A stretch of DNA of 64,000 nt, from positions 1 to 64,000 of the IMG/VR virus record IMGVR_UViG_3300028195_000197; one strand, given 5' to 3'. Positions within the stretch are counted from its first letter, which is position 1. Each line of letters starts with the position of its first letter. Both the position numbers and the translations under genes were made by a program. This document shows, one piece after another, positions 49,779-59,601 of the stretch. The stretch is from a virus. The notes beneath the pieces were generated by a model that searched no databases, was not told where the DNA came from, and saw only the letters and a program-made list of their open reading frames with translations.

Positions 49779-50326
49779 TAAAAGATTTAGTGTGTGCAGA
49801 TGCCTGGGAGTGGATGAGGGAACAGCCTGATAATGCAGTTGACCATATAATTACAGATTTTGAATATGGTCAGCCTTTTTATCTTGATGAATGTATTCGC
49901 ATTTGTAAGGGGAACATCATTACTTTCTGTGCATCAGAAGACCATCCATTTGACCCTACAGAAAGAGCTTACTGGATAAAAACCCCTAGCACAAAGAACT
50001 ATTCCAAAAAATTAGGCAGATTTGTAGAAAAGATATTTATTTACCGTCAAGGAGAAATCTACAACCTTTTACATTGGTCTCAGATGACTGGAGTATACGA
50101 AGATAGAGTAGTAGAACGTAAGGGGCATCCTTGGAGAAAGCCTTTGTCTCTGATTGAGCGTTTAGTGAGGATATATACTAATAAAGGAGACACTGTTCTT
50201 GACCCTTTTGTAGGGACTGGTACTTTACTAGAATCTTGTCAAAATTTAGATAGAGATAGTATAGGGGTGGATAATGATATGCAATGGATAACTTATTGTA
50301 AAGAATCTTACGGTCACTGGATGTAG
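49775..50326 (+). CDS. DNA methyltransferase-like protein with altered motif IV, 183 aa
   Basis: C-terminal motif I VLDPFVGTGTLLES and SIGVDNDMQW are typical of beta-class N4-cytosine/N6-adenine methyltransferases. The catalytic motif IV, expected as (D/S/N)PPY, reads TDFEYG. That suggests an unusual or inactive catalytic centre. Short length compared with active enzymes. Confidence 0.78.
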   Translation: MIKDLVCADAWEWMREQPDNAVDHIITDFEYGQPFYLDECIRICKGNIITFCASEDHPFDPTERAYWIKTPSTKNYSKKLGRFVEKIFIYRQGEIYNLLHWSQMTGVYEDRVVERKGHPWRKPLSLIERLVRIYTNKGDTVLDPFVGTGTLLESCQNLDRDSIGVDNDMQWITYCKESYGHWM

Positions 50327-50327
50327 A

Positions 50328-50639
50328 ATGAAATTACCTTCTCAAGTCACGCTAAAAAAGTATGGACTATCAGAAGATGATTATATTGAATTATATAATA
50401 AGCATGATGGGGCGTGTCATGTTTGTTTAGTCAAACCGAAAAATAGTACACGGGCATTAGCCATTGAACATGAGCATGTACCTGGTTTCAAGAAAATGTT
50501 ACCAGAAGAGAAACGAAAATATTGTAGAGGTATCGCTTGTTTTATCTGTAATTACCGTCTACTTACTAGGGGGGTCACACTAGAGCGGTTGAGAAACGCT
50601 GTAAGATATTTGGAAGAATACGAAAGCATCGTCAAATAG
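50328..50639 (+). CDS. Endonuclease VII-like HNH resolvase, 103 aa
   Basis: ACHVCLVKPKNSTRALAIEHEHVPG followed by YCRGIACFICNYRLLTRG matches phage recombination endonuclease VII (C-x2-C, H-x-H, RGxxCxxCN). It resolves branched DNA during replication and packaging. Last gene of the early region; its stop abuts that of the convergent tail-module gene within an AAATAGCTATTT palindrome. Confidence 0.87.
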   Translation: MKLPSQVTLKKYGLSEDDYIELYNKHDGACHVCLVKPKNSTRALAIEHEHVPGFKKMLPEEKRKYCRGIACFICNYRLLTRGVTLERLRNAVRYLEEYESIVK

Positions 50640-50948
50640 CTATTTTTCTTTACTAATAATCTCTGCTCTTTTTGCCAGTAAGACATTCAACTTTTCTGAA
50701 TTACCTTCTCTATCTTCTATAAGAGCTTCAATCTTTGCACTATCCGTTATACCTGCATCTTTATAAGCCTGTTGTATTTTTTCGTCTGTTGTGAGATGTA
50801 ATAAAATACAGTCAGATAAATCACTTTCTTTGAGTTTCGGGATAGATGGACATTGAAATTCTCCATTTCCATCTATCCAAAAATGTGACTTTTCGAGATT
50901 GTATTTCTCTGCGAATTTTGCACCGTCAAAATTGTTAGGTATTTTCAT
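50640..50948 (-). CDS. Tail-module hypothetical protein, 102 aa
   Basis: N-terminal part resembles a tail-fibre-associated fragment (FWIDGNGEFQCPSIPKL), then a helical C-terminus. It follows the fibre genes on the same strand and probably encodes a fibre accessory protein or chaperone. Confidence 0.6.
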   Translation of the reverse strand: MKIPNNFDGAKFAEKYNLEKSHFWIDGNGEFQCPSIPKLKESDLSDCILLHLTTDEKIQQAYKDAGITDSAKIEALIEDREGNSEKLNVLLAKRAEIISKEK

Positions 50949-50958
50949 AATCTATATC

Positions 50959-51654
50959 CTAATTTGCTAATTTTACAATAGAAAATCGGCTTTGAGTGGA
51001 TCCAATATCAAGATTCCCTCCAGATGCTTGATAAACCTGACATTCTACATAATCGCTGGTGGACATTTCTATGGGGAAAAATGTAAAGGTTTGGTCTTGC
51101 CCTGCCCCGTTGTTCGGGAAAATGACTCCCCAAACATTTGCACCATTCAAATTAATCAATATTTGGCGGATACCTGTGTTATTTGATGCAAATATAATAT
51201 TTGCAATAACAAGATACTTACCATCTTCGGGAGCGGTCAAACGGCTGTTATTTGTTACGTTGTCGTGAAATGTGTCAGTATCCCAATCCTCCGCATCCCA
51301 TGTAAGCGTTGTCACCGTCGTATTAGATGTGCTTTGATTAGAAGTTTTCTTAACTTTCGCGGTAGGTAAAGATGCACTTCCAGTAACAGTTAAATTAGCT
51401 ACCGTGCCACTTACAGACAGAGTCGCATTAGCTCCAACTACGTTTAATATTGTACCTGTAGCTTGAGGAATTCCTTCATCCCAAAACATGAGACCTTCAC
51501 TACCTCCAGCAGAACCCCCAACACCAAATGGGCCAGTTTCTACCCCTGCATCGTCTAAGGCATATATGCCATCAGACTTTGGATAGAGCTTCCATTTTGT
51601 TGATGCGGGTGTAGTAGGGGTAGAGCCTTCTTCTACAACAATTAATACTGCCAT
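50959..51654 (-). CDS. Tail fibre or receptor-binding protein, C1q/TNF-like tip, 231 aa
   Basis: The C-terminal 130 residues have the alternating hydrophobic beta pattern of a C1q-type jelly-roll (SRLTAPEDGKYLVIANIIFA; FFPIEMSTSDYVECQVYQAS). The N-terminus is Gly/Ser/Thr-rich and begins MAVLIVVEEGSTPT. Such domains form trimeric receptor-binding tips in phages. It overlaps its upstream partner by TAATG. Confidence 0.72.
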   Translation of the reverse strand: MAVLIVVEEGSTPTTPASTKWKLYPKSDGIYALDDAGVETGPFGVGGSAGGSEGLMFWDEGIPQATGTILNVVGANATLSVSGTVANLTVTGSASLPTAKVKKTSNQSTSNTTVTTLTWDAEDWDTDTFHDNVTNNSRLTAPEDGKYLVIANIIFASNNTGIRQILINLNGANVWGVIFPNNGAGQDQTFTFFPIEMSTSDYVECQVYQASGGNLDIGSTQSRFSIVKLAN

Positions 51655-53087
51655 TATTCTATTACCTCCAACACACTATCGCCTTCCAATGTTAGTGTGT
51701 GAGTGTCTAAGTCAAAATAGTCTGTAACGATAAGATTTCCTGTATCTGGAATGGTTAAGTCTGCTAACAATTTTCTTAGAGTATAATTGACTGAGTGTGT
51801 ATGTGCTACTCCACCAATATTATAAGTAGTTCCAGTGGGAATATTTATTCCGTCTGATATAGTAGCAGAGAGAATTTTTGTAGTTGTCCCTGATGGGGTA
51901 TGATAAAACTCTGTTCTTGTACCATGATTAGTACCTGTCCAATCACCTTCTGCAACAAAGTCTATTTCTGATTGTGTGCTAGTCCATGTACTTCCATTAT
52001 AGCCTCTACCTCGCAATCTAAGTAACACATCATTATCTTGTACCGCATTTAGTGATGCTAGACTTCCCCTGGCTCTAAGACCTGCGACAAATGGAGCTAT
52101 TGAATCTCCAGTAGCCCACAATAAGTTGGCAGGAGATGTCGTTTGTCCAATGTTATGAAAAGTGTTTTCTCCTAGTGCTGGAGGTGTACCAGAACCAATA
52201 ACCACAACCTTTTCAGCTTTATGATACACAAATCCATCATTTCCACCAAAGACTCCACCATCATTAAATTGTACTTGTGTGTCTGCTCCACCAGGAGTTC
52301 CCCCTCCACCACCAGCAGATGTAGAGTGCCATTGTCTTAGATCATAAATATTATCCCAACCAATAGACGATGTACCACTAACCAAACGAATACCAGCAAC
52401 TAATAGATGAGTTGAATCTGATACAGAAGGTAAGTATTGAACTATATCTTGTGTACCAGTTATAGATGCAGTAAAGAAACTGCCTGAATTTAGTAAGAAT
52501 TCTGGATTTCCTGTTTCAGTGTCAATATAAACCACGCCCATAATAGCTGTATTATCTGTAGGTTTGTATTGAGCAATATCTCCAGTACCAGTAGCACCAA
52601 AAGTGACCAACACACCATCATCTTCTCTAAATTGGTAGGGGTAAATTGAAACATTGGCAGAGCCTTTAGTTCCAGAAGGATACGCTCCCAAGGGTACAAT
52701 TTGTCTACCTTGTACCCAAAGAATATCCCCTCCACCTCCACCATCAGGATTGAAGGCGTGTTGGTTTGCATGAGCGGGAACAAAAGAAGAAGTAGAGTTC
52801 CAGTTATTGTATCTTTGGGTATCTCTACCTTTTATTACATATCTATTTCCTTCTCTGACAACAAGTACAGCCAATCCAAATATGACAGAGACTGTCTCAT
52901 TAAATGCTTGAATTACTTCACTGAGATTATCTCTAAGTTGAACGTAGACATAGCCTGGACGATTAGGAACATCTACTAACTTATTTCCATTAAGGTAAAT
53001 GCCTAAAGTGCCAGCTATTTCTGTAGATTCTTTAGCTAGGGTCTTTGAATAATCTCTAAAGGCATTTTCAAATTTATTCTGTGTCAT
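51654..53087 (-). CDS. Tail fibre protein, 477 aa
   Basis: An adhesin-like beta-rich protein. GADTQVQFNDGGVFGGNDG followed by FVYHKAEKVVVIGS is a widely repeated phage-fibre motif. N-terminal part may be baseplate-anchoring, C-terminal part a fibre stalk. It lies downstream of the distal tail gene. Confidence 0.75.
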   Translation of the reverse strand: MTQNKFENAFRDYSKTLAKESTEIAGTLGIYLNGNKLVDVPNRPGYVYVQLRDNLSEVIQAFNETVSVIFGLAVLVVREGNRYVIKGRDTQRYNNWNSTSSFVPAHANQHAFNPDGGGGGDILWVQGRQIVPLGAYPSGTKGSANVSIYPYQFREDDGVLVTFGATGTGDIAQYKPTDNTAIMGVVYIDTETGNPEFLLNSGSFFTASITGTQDIVQYLPSVSDSTHLLVAGIRLVSGTSSIGWDNIYDLRQWHSTSAGGGGGTPGGADTQVQFNDGGVFGGNDGFVYHKAEKVVVIGSGTPPALGENTFHNIGQTTSPANLLWATGDSIAPFVAGLRARGSLASLNAVQDNDVLLRLRGRGYNGSTWTSTQSEIDFVAEGDWTGTNHGTRTEFYHTPSGTTTKILSATISDGINIPTGTTYNIGGVAHTHSVNYTLRKLLADLTIPDTGNLIVTDYFDLDTHTLTLEGDSVLEVIE

Positions 53088-53094
53088 ATTATGA

Positions 53095-55437
53095 TTATAA
53101 AGCTGATACCCTGTTTATTGTAGTTGTAGAAGTGAAAGTTCCTAACGTTGCATCTCCTCTTGTAGCTATCTGTAACGTATCCCCCGCAATAACCCTCATC
53201 ATTCTAACTACAGTAATCTTCTTTAGTCTCTCAAGACTTTCCCAAATGAATGAATACAGATGTATTCCCTCCCTACTGGATTCAAAAAGAATTTCTCCTA
53301 AAGTTCCTGCACCAGGTGCAGAAACGTCTTCAAAGTTTCCAGTGATAACATGCTGATACACTCCATCTGTATTGTAAAATATTGTCGTGGGATTAGTTTG
53401 GGAAACGTATAGTCCTAGCGTAAGGGGAGAGAATGTTGTTAGAACACTGAAAGTGGGGTTTATAGCTGGTGTAGTTCCAGAAAACATTGAGAGAGAATTA
53501 TCAGCATAGCTTCCAAACATAGCAGGAAACGAAAGAGACGGAATAGATGGAATGGAGAGATGAGGAGCTTGATAGCCTCCGTCATCTGGAACATCTGGAA
53601 TAGGAATAGTTTGCCCTGCTGCTCCAGTAACCAAAGAGGTGAAAGATATATTCTCTGGATAGAAAGTTTGGCTCGTGGAATTATATGTCCATCCAACACT
53701 TTCTGGCATATACGTTCCGCTTATATGTACACCTCTAGGAGTGTCGTCTGCATCTACTAGAAGCACTACAGTTTCTTGGGGAGCTAAATCAATATTTCTA
53801 AAGTTTCCAACTAACTTATAATTTGCAGAAGGATACTTGGAGTTCTTATTTGCTAATCTGTGCCCAGTTATCTTATTCAATTCGCTTTGAGACTGTAAGG
53901 CTAATCCTTGTGTCCGTTCAGCCTTACCTCTGTATAACGGCGCACCTCCTGGAGCATTAGACATAATAGGAGAGAAAGTACCAGTCACTACTCCACTATA
54001 AGCAATGCCTCCGTATTCTAAATAAGATATGGGATGTATAAGGTTCTCTGAGAAAACTGGAGTATCCACCCAATCACCTTTCTGCAATTCCATAATGGGA
54101 GTAGAGTATGTGCCATTCGCTTCTGGAAAAGATTTAGCGTCATTCTCTATCCAAATCTTCCCTTGCATATCAGACACAGCAGAGCCGAAAGTAGTTCCTT
54201 TTATGAAACTATTTATAGCATCGTAAATACTATTTCTATCGCTGTCGAAATATTGTATTGGTCTATCAAGACCTAGAACTTGTACATCATTTGTAGACAG
54301 AACGGTAGTATGCCATCTAAGATAATGATAAATCGCTTTGGATAAATTCAGATCATATAACTGATACCAATCAGAAGGAGAAGGAACGCTTTCTACTGAA
54401 ATAGAGAATCCTTCTTGCTCTTTCAAATATTCTGCTATACTGCCTACGTCAAAAGTAACTTCTCCGAACTTATAATTATATTGAATAGAACCTTTTAGAA
54501 TATGTCCCGTAAAGAAGATGTCAGAATTGCCAGATGCGTTACCGCCTATAGTTTGCTTTGTATTTCCAAACCAACTTTCTCCAAACAGAACGACCACATC
54601 TCCTTCATTTACAGAGATGTTTTCGAGAACACGTACAGTAGTAGTATATCCACCACCAGCACGACTTCCGTTTATTTGAGATAATTCCCACTTCAAAGGA
54701 GGAGTATTTGTACCTTCATCTGGTCTATCATAGACTGAAATATACCTATAAGATGTATCAACAAAATTAGTTCCTGTTACAGAAAGCCGTGTAACATAGT
54801 GACCAGGGGTATGATAATGTACATTTCCAGGAGTTGCGGCGGTAGAGCCTGTAACTGATGCCCCTTCAAACCACCAATGAGTGTCATATGGCGTATCAGC
54901 CACTTGCACTGTTCCTGTAGACGTATAATACGATGTTCCTGTGCCACTATCTAAATAAACCGCTCTATGAGGCCCTGCACATGGAAACGAGCCTAGAACT
55001 GTATTTTGGTTAGTATAAGGAATATCATAATCCTTATACCAAATTGTGCTTTCTGCATCAGCAGGGTCAGAGATGATTCTAGGAAATACTGGCAGAACTT
55101 CCCAAAATCTTTGAATAGTTAGATATAAATTATCTTTCCACTCTATATAAGAATTCTCAGCTACGACTATCTCAGAACTTGTTATAGAGCGAAGTCTTAC
55201 TGTACCAAGCTCTCTTCCACCTTCCGATGTTCCAACCAAAACAACCATACCAGTTTCTACAGATGTCCAAGAACCTTCCGTGACTGTATCATAAGAAATG
55301 GTTAGGGCGTTTCTATTTATAGTGGCATCGTCCACACGACACTTTAAGGCTGTAGTCGGCCTAAAAATACTTAGACTAAGCTTAGTGCGCTGAGGTCTAC
55401 TGCGGAGGAGAGATAACTCTTTTTGAGTTACTTTCAT
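53095..55437 (-). CDS. Large distal tail protein with PKD-like domain, 780 aa
   Basis: N-terminal 150 residues are mixed beta with transport-signal character. Around residues 190-245 a PKD-type motif is seen (WWFEGASVTGSTAATPGN, HYHTPGHYVTRLSVTG). Further segments are rich in Thr/Ser/Gly. By position after the distal tail gene, it is the tail tip/baseplate hub with adhesin features. Catalytic residues are not seen. Confidence 0.78.
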   Translation of the reverse strand: MKVTQKELSLLRSRPQRTKLSLSIFRPTTALKCRVDDATINRNALTISYDTVTEGSWTSVETGMVVLVGTSEGGRELGTVRLRSITSSEIVVAENSYIEWKDNLYLTIQRFWEVLPVFPRIISDPADAESTIWYKDYDIPYTNQNTVLGSFPCAGPHRAVYLDSGTGTSYYTSTGTVQVADTPYDTHWWFEGASVTGSTAATPGNVHYHTPGHYVTRLSVTGTNFVDTSYRYISVYDRPDEGTNTPPLKWELSQINGSRAGGGYTTTVRVLENISVNEGDVVVLFGESWFGNTKQTIGGNASGNSDIFFTGHILKGSIQYNYKFGEVTFDVGSIAEYLKEQEGFSISVESVPSPSDWYQLYDLNLSKAIYHYLRWHTTVLSTNDVQVLGLDRPIQYFDSDRNSIYDAINSFIKGTTFGSAVSDMQGKIWIENDAKSFPEANGTYSTPIMELQKGDWVDTPVFSENLIHPISYLEYGGIAYSGVVTGTFSPIMSNAPGGAPLYRGKAERTQGLALQSQSELNKITGHRLANKNSKYPSANYKLVGNFRNIDLAPQETVVLLVDADDTPRGVHISGTYMPESVGWTYNSTSQTFYPENISFTSLVTGAAGQTIPIPDVPDDGGYQAPHLSIPSIPSLSFPAMFGSYADNSLSMFSGTTPAINPTFSVLTTFSPLTLGLYVSQTNPTTIFYNTDGVYQHVITGNFEDVSAPGAGTLGEILFESSREGIHLYSFIWESLERLKKITVVRMMRVIAGDTLQIATRGDATLGTFTSTTTINRVSAL

Positions 55438-55784
55438 CCCGTTACAATCCCATATATCATCAAGATTACTTCCGTTTCATGTTCTGCGAAATAATCATTG
55501 CTAGAAGGCTCTGAAAGTGTGCAGCCCGAATAATTGGAAAACGACCATACAGCACCTTTATGTGAAGGTAAAGAAACTACAGCCGTACCAGTAACATCCA
55601 AAGCATCGTAAAGACCTTGAATTTCGTTTGCATCAGACATAGATGTAAGTTGCCATCTCATTTCAAATTCTCTTACACCAGCATATTCAGGATGACCATT
55701 TCCAGTAAACCCAATTGGTTCTCTACTAATCCACTTTCCTACTGTGGGCTGTAGACTTAAAGTTGTTCCGTTGATTATATACAT
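55434..55784 (-). CDS. Tail tip protein, 116 aa
   Basis: A beta-rich soluble protein (TTLSLQPTVGKWISREPIGFTG) between tape measure and hub genes, at the usual place of a distal tail protein but shorter. Coupled by TAATG to tape measure and ATGA to the hub gene. Confidence 0.68.
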   Translation of the reverse strand: MYIINGTTLSLQPTVGKWISREPIGFTGNGHPEYAGVREFEMRWQLTSMSDANEIQGLYDALDVTGTAVVSLPSHKGAVWSFSNYSGCTLSEPSSNDYFAEHETEVILMIYGIVTG

Positions 55785-58267
55785 TATCTTTCTCTCGCAA
55801 TAGTGTTTATTGTGCTGGACACTTGAGTAAGGGATTCATTTACAATTCTTCCTTGCAAGTCTGGATTTAAATCTACCATCACTCTCAAAGTTCCTCCGGT
55901 ATTTCCGCCAGAGAAGCTAGATGTAGGAATATTAGATGGTGTAAAGGCAGATGCAGGAAGCCCTTTCCTCAAGGATGATGACGTAGAACTTCCTTTATAT
56001 GAGCTAGAACTGACTGGTTGATTTATAGCTCTGCTAGCCATAATAGATGCCACGTTTGCTCTTGCATTAGCCGCCGCTGCTGCTACAACTGCTTGCATTT
56101 GTAATACTCCAGTAATTATAGCTCCTATTCCAGCTAACTGCTCTTGGGCATTTCTTAGCATACTTTCAGTGTTTGCACTATATAAATCATCAAACAGTCC
56201 ACCAGAACCATAAATCTCAGTTAGAGTGCCTAATAGTAAAGCCGCAGCTTCTTCTGATATTGTTTCAGCTTTCACAGCTTCTTCTAAAAATAACGCTAAT
56301 CTTTCATCAGCTTGTCTAGCAATGTCTTCTAACTCTCTTTGATGATCTTCTTCTGCACGTTGTCTCTTTAGGTCAAAATCTTCTTTCTGACGAGCAAGTT
56401 TAAGTTGGCGTTCTTCTTCTAGTAATCTAAGTCGCTCATTTCTATCATCAATAGCTTCTTTTAGCTGTCTAGCAGCATCTTCTCTACGCTCTTTCTTCCT
56501 TAGATCATTTTCATTGATAAGAGCTTGCTTGTCCATTTGGAATTGACGTTGCAGACGAATAACTTGTCTAGCATCTCTTTCACGTAAAGCATCTTCCAAA
56601 CTAAATAGGAACTTCTCTCGAAGTTGTCGAAGTTTCTCTTGAAACTTTGCTTCTTCATTTAGCTCTTTCTGACGAGATTTAGCCTGTATATCTGCTATCT
56701 TTTTATTAGAATCTCTAAGAATATCCTCACGCTTTAGAGCATAATCTTCATTTAGTCTTGTTCTTTTTCTATCAAAATCAACTTGCGCCCTATCTCCAGC
56801 AATAGCAAATTCTTCTTTTGCTTCTTGAGCTTTACGGGTAAGTTTCTCTAAATCGTCAGTGAGATCATCTAAGTCTAGTTCAGAAAGGTCTATGACTTCA
56901 TCTTCTAATTCGTTTATTGCTCCAGTAGCTTCATCAGAGTCAGATAAAATTTCAGGAAAAAATCTTTGCAGTCCCTCTCTCCATCCATCTTCAATTCCAT
57001 CAGATAAATCTTGTCCTATCTGCCCAACTCTACTTTTTAGAAGGTCAAAAAATCCTACCGCATCTTTAAAGTTTCCAGAAAATACAGATTTTACTGTCCA
57101 TCCGTAAGCCTCAACAATCCCCCCAAGAATTTCCCATCCAGCAGCTAACGCTCCTTGAGTAGCTGTCCACATCACTCTTATTTGCTTTGCGGTATCAATA
57201 GCAATTCTTAAATTCCGAATTAGGTTCAAAACACTTGGTGCTAGGGATGCTTTTACGCCCATCGTAAGTTCACCTAGCGATCTAAGCAAATCTTCCCATT
57301 CAGCATTTTGTTCTGCTATTGCGCCAGTATTAGTTTTAAGAAAATCCTCAATTAGTACCAATTCCTCCCCAGTATTTTCTAAAAGTATAGCTATTTTCAG
57401 CATATCTTTATCGTGCTTTGTTAATTCAGAAAACGCTTCTCCCACTTCCAAAATCTCGTATTTTAAAGCTGCTGCCTCTATACTATCTTTAGAGAAATCC
57501 AGCCCTAAAGTAGGCAAACCTCTTCCAGAAGGAGCTACTAATGCAGTTGTAATCTTTCTGGTAGTAGATAGAAGGTCTTCCTCTTCTCCTGACCTAATAT
57601 TTAAAACTCCAATAGCTTTCGCTATATCAATAATCTTTTGTTCAGTTATCCCCATTTCCTTTGTCATAATAGCAATTAAAGATACTTGCTCCGTTATGTC
57701 TACTTCTGAGAAAATTGGTAGAAGTTTCTTTATGTCCTGAATACCCTTTTTCAGCCCCGCCATAGAAGTTTCAATCCCACCTTGTGACAAAATGCGTTCT
57801 GCATTAGCTAAACGAAATAGAGATGTCTCAAACTGAGTAGCTGCTTCTTCTGCTTTTTTGAAAGTTTCAGTTATTTTCTGAATAACACCAAATACGACCA
57901 TAGAAGATAAAGCCCCTAAAGCTACTCTTAGAACATTTATTTTTGCGCTAAATGAAGAAGCACTTTTTCCAGCATTGGTCAGCAATTTTGATGCATCATC
58001 AACTTTTCTATTAAAGTTGTCAGTCATTACTAGTCTTTGAGCTTGTGTAATTTCTCCAAGACGCTGCTTTGTCATAAGAGCTTCTGCACTTAACTTTTTC
58101 ATGTAGGCAGCAGCTTCATTAATAGAGACCCCCATATCCGTAGAGAATTTCTTTATCTCTAAAGACATCTCTTTTATCCCCCTTTTTAACGCAAAAATCT
58201 TCTCGTCTGCTTTGATAGAATTTATAATAAGTTGGTATTCTACAATTTCTTTATCGGTCAGGGGCAT
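55784..58267 (-). CDS. Tape measure protein, 827 aa
   Basis: Long protein with an N-terminal helical region, hydrophobic stretches (LRVALGALSSMVVFGVIQ; NAWEILGGIVEAYGW-type) and a central charged coiled coil of over 200 residues (AREEFAIAGDRAQVDFDRKRTRL...). Its place after the tail chaperones and its size are typical of tape measure proteins. Using about 0.15 nm per residue, a tail of roughly 120 nm is inferred. Confidence 0.88.
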   Translation of the reverse strand: MPLTDKEIVEYQLIINSIKADEKIFALKRGIKEMSLEIKKFSTDMGVSINEAAAYMKKLSAEALMTKQRLGEITQAQRLVMTDNFNRKVDDASKLLTNAGKSASSFSAKINVLRVALGALSSMVVFGVIQKITETFKKAEEAATQFETSLFRLANAERILSQGGIETSMAGLKKGIQDIKKLLPIFSEVDITEQVSLIAIMTKEMGITEQKIIDIAKAIGVLNIRSGEEEDLLSTTRKITTALVAPSGRGLPTLGLDFSKDSIEAAALKYEILEVGEAFSELTKHDKDMLKIAILLENTGEELVLIEDFLKTNTGAIAEQNAEWEDLLRSLGELTMGVKASLAPSVLNLIRNLRIAIDTAKQIRVMWTATQGALAAGWEILGGIVEAYGWTVKSVFSGNFKDAVGFFDLLKSRVGQIGQDLSDGIEDGWREGLQRFFPEILSDSDEATGAINELEDEVIDLSELDLDDLTDDLEKLTRKAQEAKEEFAIAGDRAQVDFDRKRTRLNEDYALKREDILRDSNKKIADIQAKSRQKELNEEAKFQEKLRQLREKFLFSLEDALRERDARQVIRLQRQFQMDKQALINENDLRKKERREDAARQLKEAIDDRNERLRLLEEERQLKLARQKEDFDLKRQRAEEDHQRELEDIARQADERLALFLEEAVKAETISEEAAALLLGTLTEIYGSGGLFDDLYSANTESMLRNAQEQLAGIGAIITGVLQMQAVVAAAAANARANVASIMASRAINQPVSSSSYKGSSTSSSLRKGLPASAFTPSNIPTSSFSGGNTGGTLRVMVDLNPDLQGRIVNESLTQVSSTINTIARER

Positions 58268-58539
58268 TAAAACCTCTCAATTACGTCCACAAATTCAAAG
58301 AATCTATTTCTAATTACACCTTCTTGCATCAAAGAAATAAATTCTCCTGCGTTTTTAGTATCTACCTTATTATCATACAGAATATGAACACATTCAAGAA
58401 GGGCTTTAGGATCAGAAAGTTTTATTATCTCTAAGACTTCATCTTCTATAGTATCTTTTCTATCTCTCTTGTCTATTGCAGGTTTCAAGAGAAGATATAA
58501 TCTCCACATATCTTTTAGATTTAGTTTATTCGATTTCAT
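58267..58539 (-). CDS. Tail assembly chaperone-like protein, 90 aa
   Basis: Sits between the 213-aa gene and tape measure, the position of the second tail-assembly chaperone. Helical, charged, with LKDMWRLYLLLKPAIDKRDRK. It overlaps the upstream gene by 14 nt in another frame but has its own ATG, so a frameshift is not needed. Confidence 0.62.
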   Translation of the reverse strand: MKSNKLNLKDMWRLYLLLKPAIDKRDRKDTIEDEVLEIIKLSDPKALLECVHILYDNKVDTKNAGEFISLMQEGVIRNRFFEFVDVIERF

Positions 58540-59167
58540 TTAGATTTACACCCTGTCCAATCGGGAGAAGATTCTTAGGAACAGGAACTACTCTCTTGTT
58601 GTTTTTAGCGTTCATATCTGGAAGCATCCAATAAGGTTTAGGGAGATGAGTGTAAGTAGATTTCTTAGATTGCTTGTTATAAACGTAGGCAATTTCAGTA
58701 GTACTCCAGATAAACTCCCTTTCCAGATATTGTGCTGTAAGAATCTCTTGAATATATGACAAAGCATCATTTACAGAGAGATTAGCGATTTCTTCATTAC
58801 TCCACCCAAAAGCTGATGCAATAGTGCTACTATAGAAGAACCATAATCTTCCAGGATAATCCCAAGATTCTTTTTCTGATTCTTTATTAGGTTTGCGAAC
58901 TGTAAGAGGGATTTTCTTCGTGGTAGAAGTTACATCATGTATTTTGTAGAAAGAAATAAGTTCATCTTCCCAAAATACTTTATCTAAGTTCACTTTAACA
59001 CATAGAGCGGTAGTGATATAATCTCTCAATAATTCAGGAAGGTTGGGAGAGTTATCTTCTACCGCTTCTATGAAGCTAAATTTTAGGTCTTCTAAGGTTG
59101 CCCATTTTCTAAAGTTTACTTTCTTTAGAAGACGAGTTCCAAGTTTTAGTAGTATTGTATTTATCAT
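58526..59167 (-). CDS. Tail assembly chaperone-like or tail completion protein, 213 aa
   Basis: Located upstream of the short chaperone gene. Mixed alpha/beta, Trp-rich with AEDLKFSFIEAVEDNSPN-type helices. The place fits the first tail chaperone or a neck component. No motif confirms it. Confidence 0.58.
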   Translation of the reverse strand: MINTILLKLGTRLLKKVNFRKWATLEDLKFSFIEAVEDNSPNLPELLRDYITTALCVKVNLDKVFWEDELISFYKIHDVTSTTKKIPLTVRKPNKESEKESWDYPGRLWFFYSSTIASAFGWSNEEIANLSVNDALSYIQEILTAQYLEREFIWSTTEIAYVYNKQSKKSTYTHLPKPYWMLPDMNAKNNKRVVPVPKNLLPIGQGVNLNEIE

Positions 59168-59213
59168 CCCCCTAATGATACTCTAAAAACTAGGAATTTT
59201 CTATTCTTGAAAT

Positions 59214-59453
59214 CTACCAAGAATCATAAGGGTCTCTATCATCTCTTTCTTCTTTTTCAAATAAGTCATCTAACCACTTCACAATTTTGTATTTTGTTAA
59301 CCGATACAGCTTTAAAAATTTCAGGAATTTCTTTTCCTTATCAGAAAAATGAAACTCAATAAGTTCTCCTGTCATTAAATCATACCCTTCTCCAGAAGGT
59401 TCTGGCATAGACGCTTCTAGTATCAAATACTTTAGCCTAGATAATCTTTTCAT
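59214..59453 (-). CDS. Hypothetical protein, 79 aa
   Basis: Charged helical protein (LIEFHFSDKEKKFLKFLKL) ending in an acidic, Asp/Glu-rich tail. It is first behind the promoter at 59489-59520. Possibly another tail assembly factor. Confidence 0.6.
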   Translation of the reverse strand: MKRLSRLKYLILEASMPEPSGEGYDLMTGELIEFHFSDKEKKFLKFLKLYRLTKYKIVKWLDDLFEKEERDDRDPYDSW

Positions 59454-59488
59454 TCCATCTTCCTTTTACTAACAAATGTCCAGCCTTT

Positions 59489-59520
59489 ATAATAACACAA
59501 TTTACATGGTTGAAGATTAA
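59489..59520 (-). promoter_or_regulatory. Promoter for tail assembly genes
   Basis: Minus strand: TTAATCT (59520-59514), 19 nt, TATTAT (59494-59489), with a TGTGT context. It reads into 59453. Confidence 0.7.
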
Positions 59521-59601
59521 AATTAGATGAGATTATTGATGTGTCTTATTTGGCATATCCCCATTACTTTTATAGCCATTATGCACCTCCATGTGCGATA
59601 A

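Noticed and set aside
58526-58539. Programmed frameshift joining tail assembly chaperones
   Set aside because: No slippery heptamer is seen in the 14-nt overlap, and the downstream frame has its own ATG.
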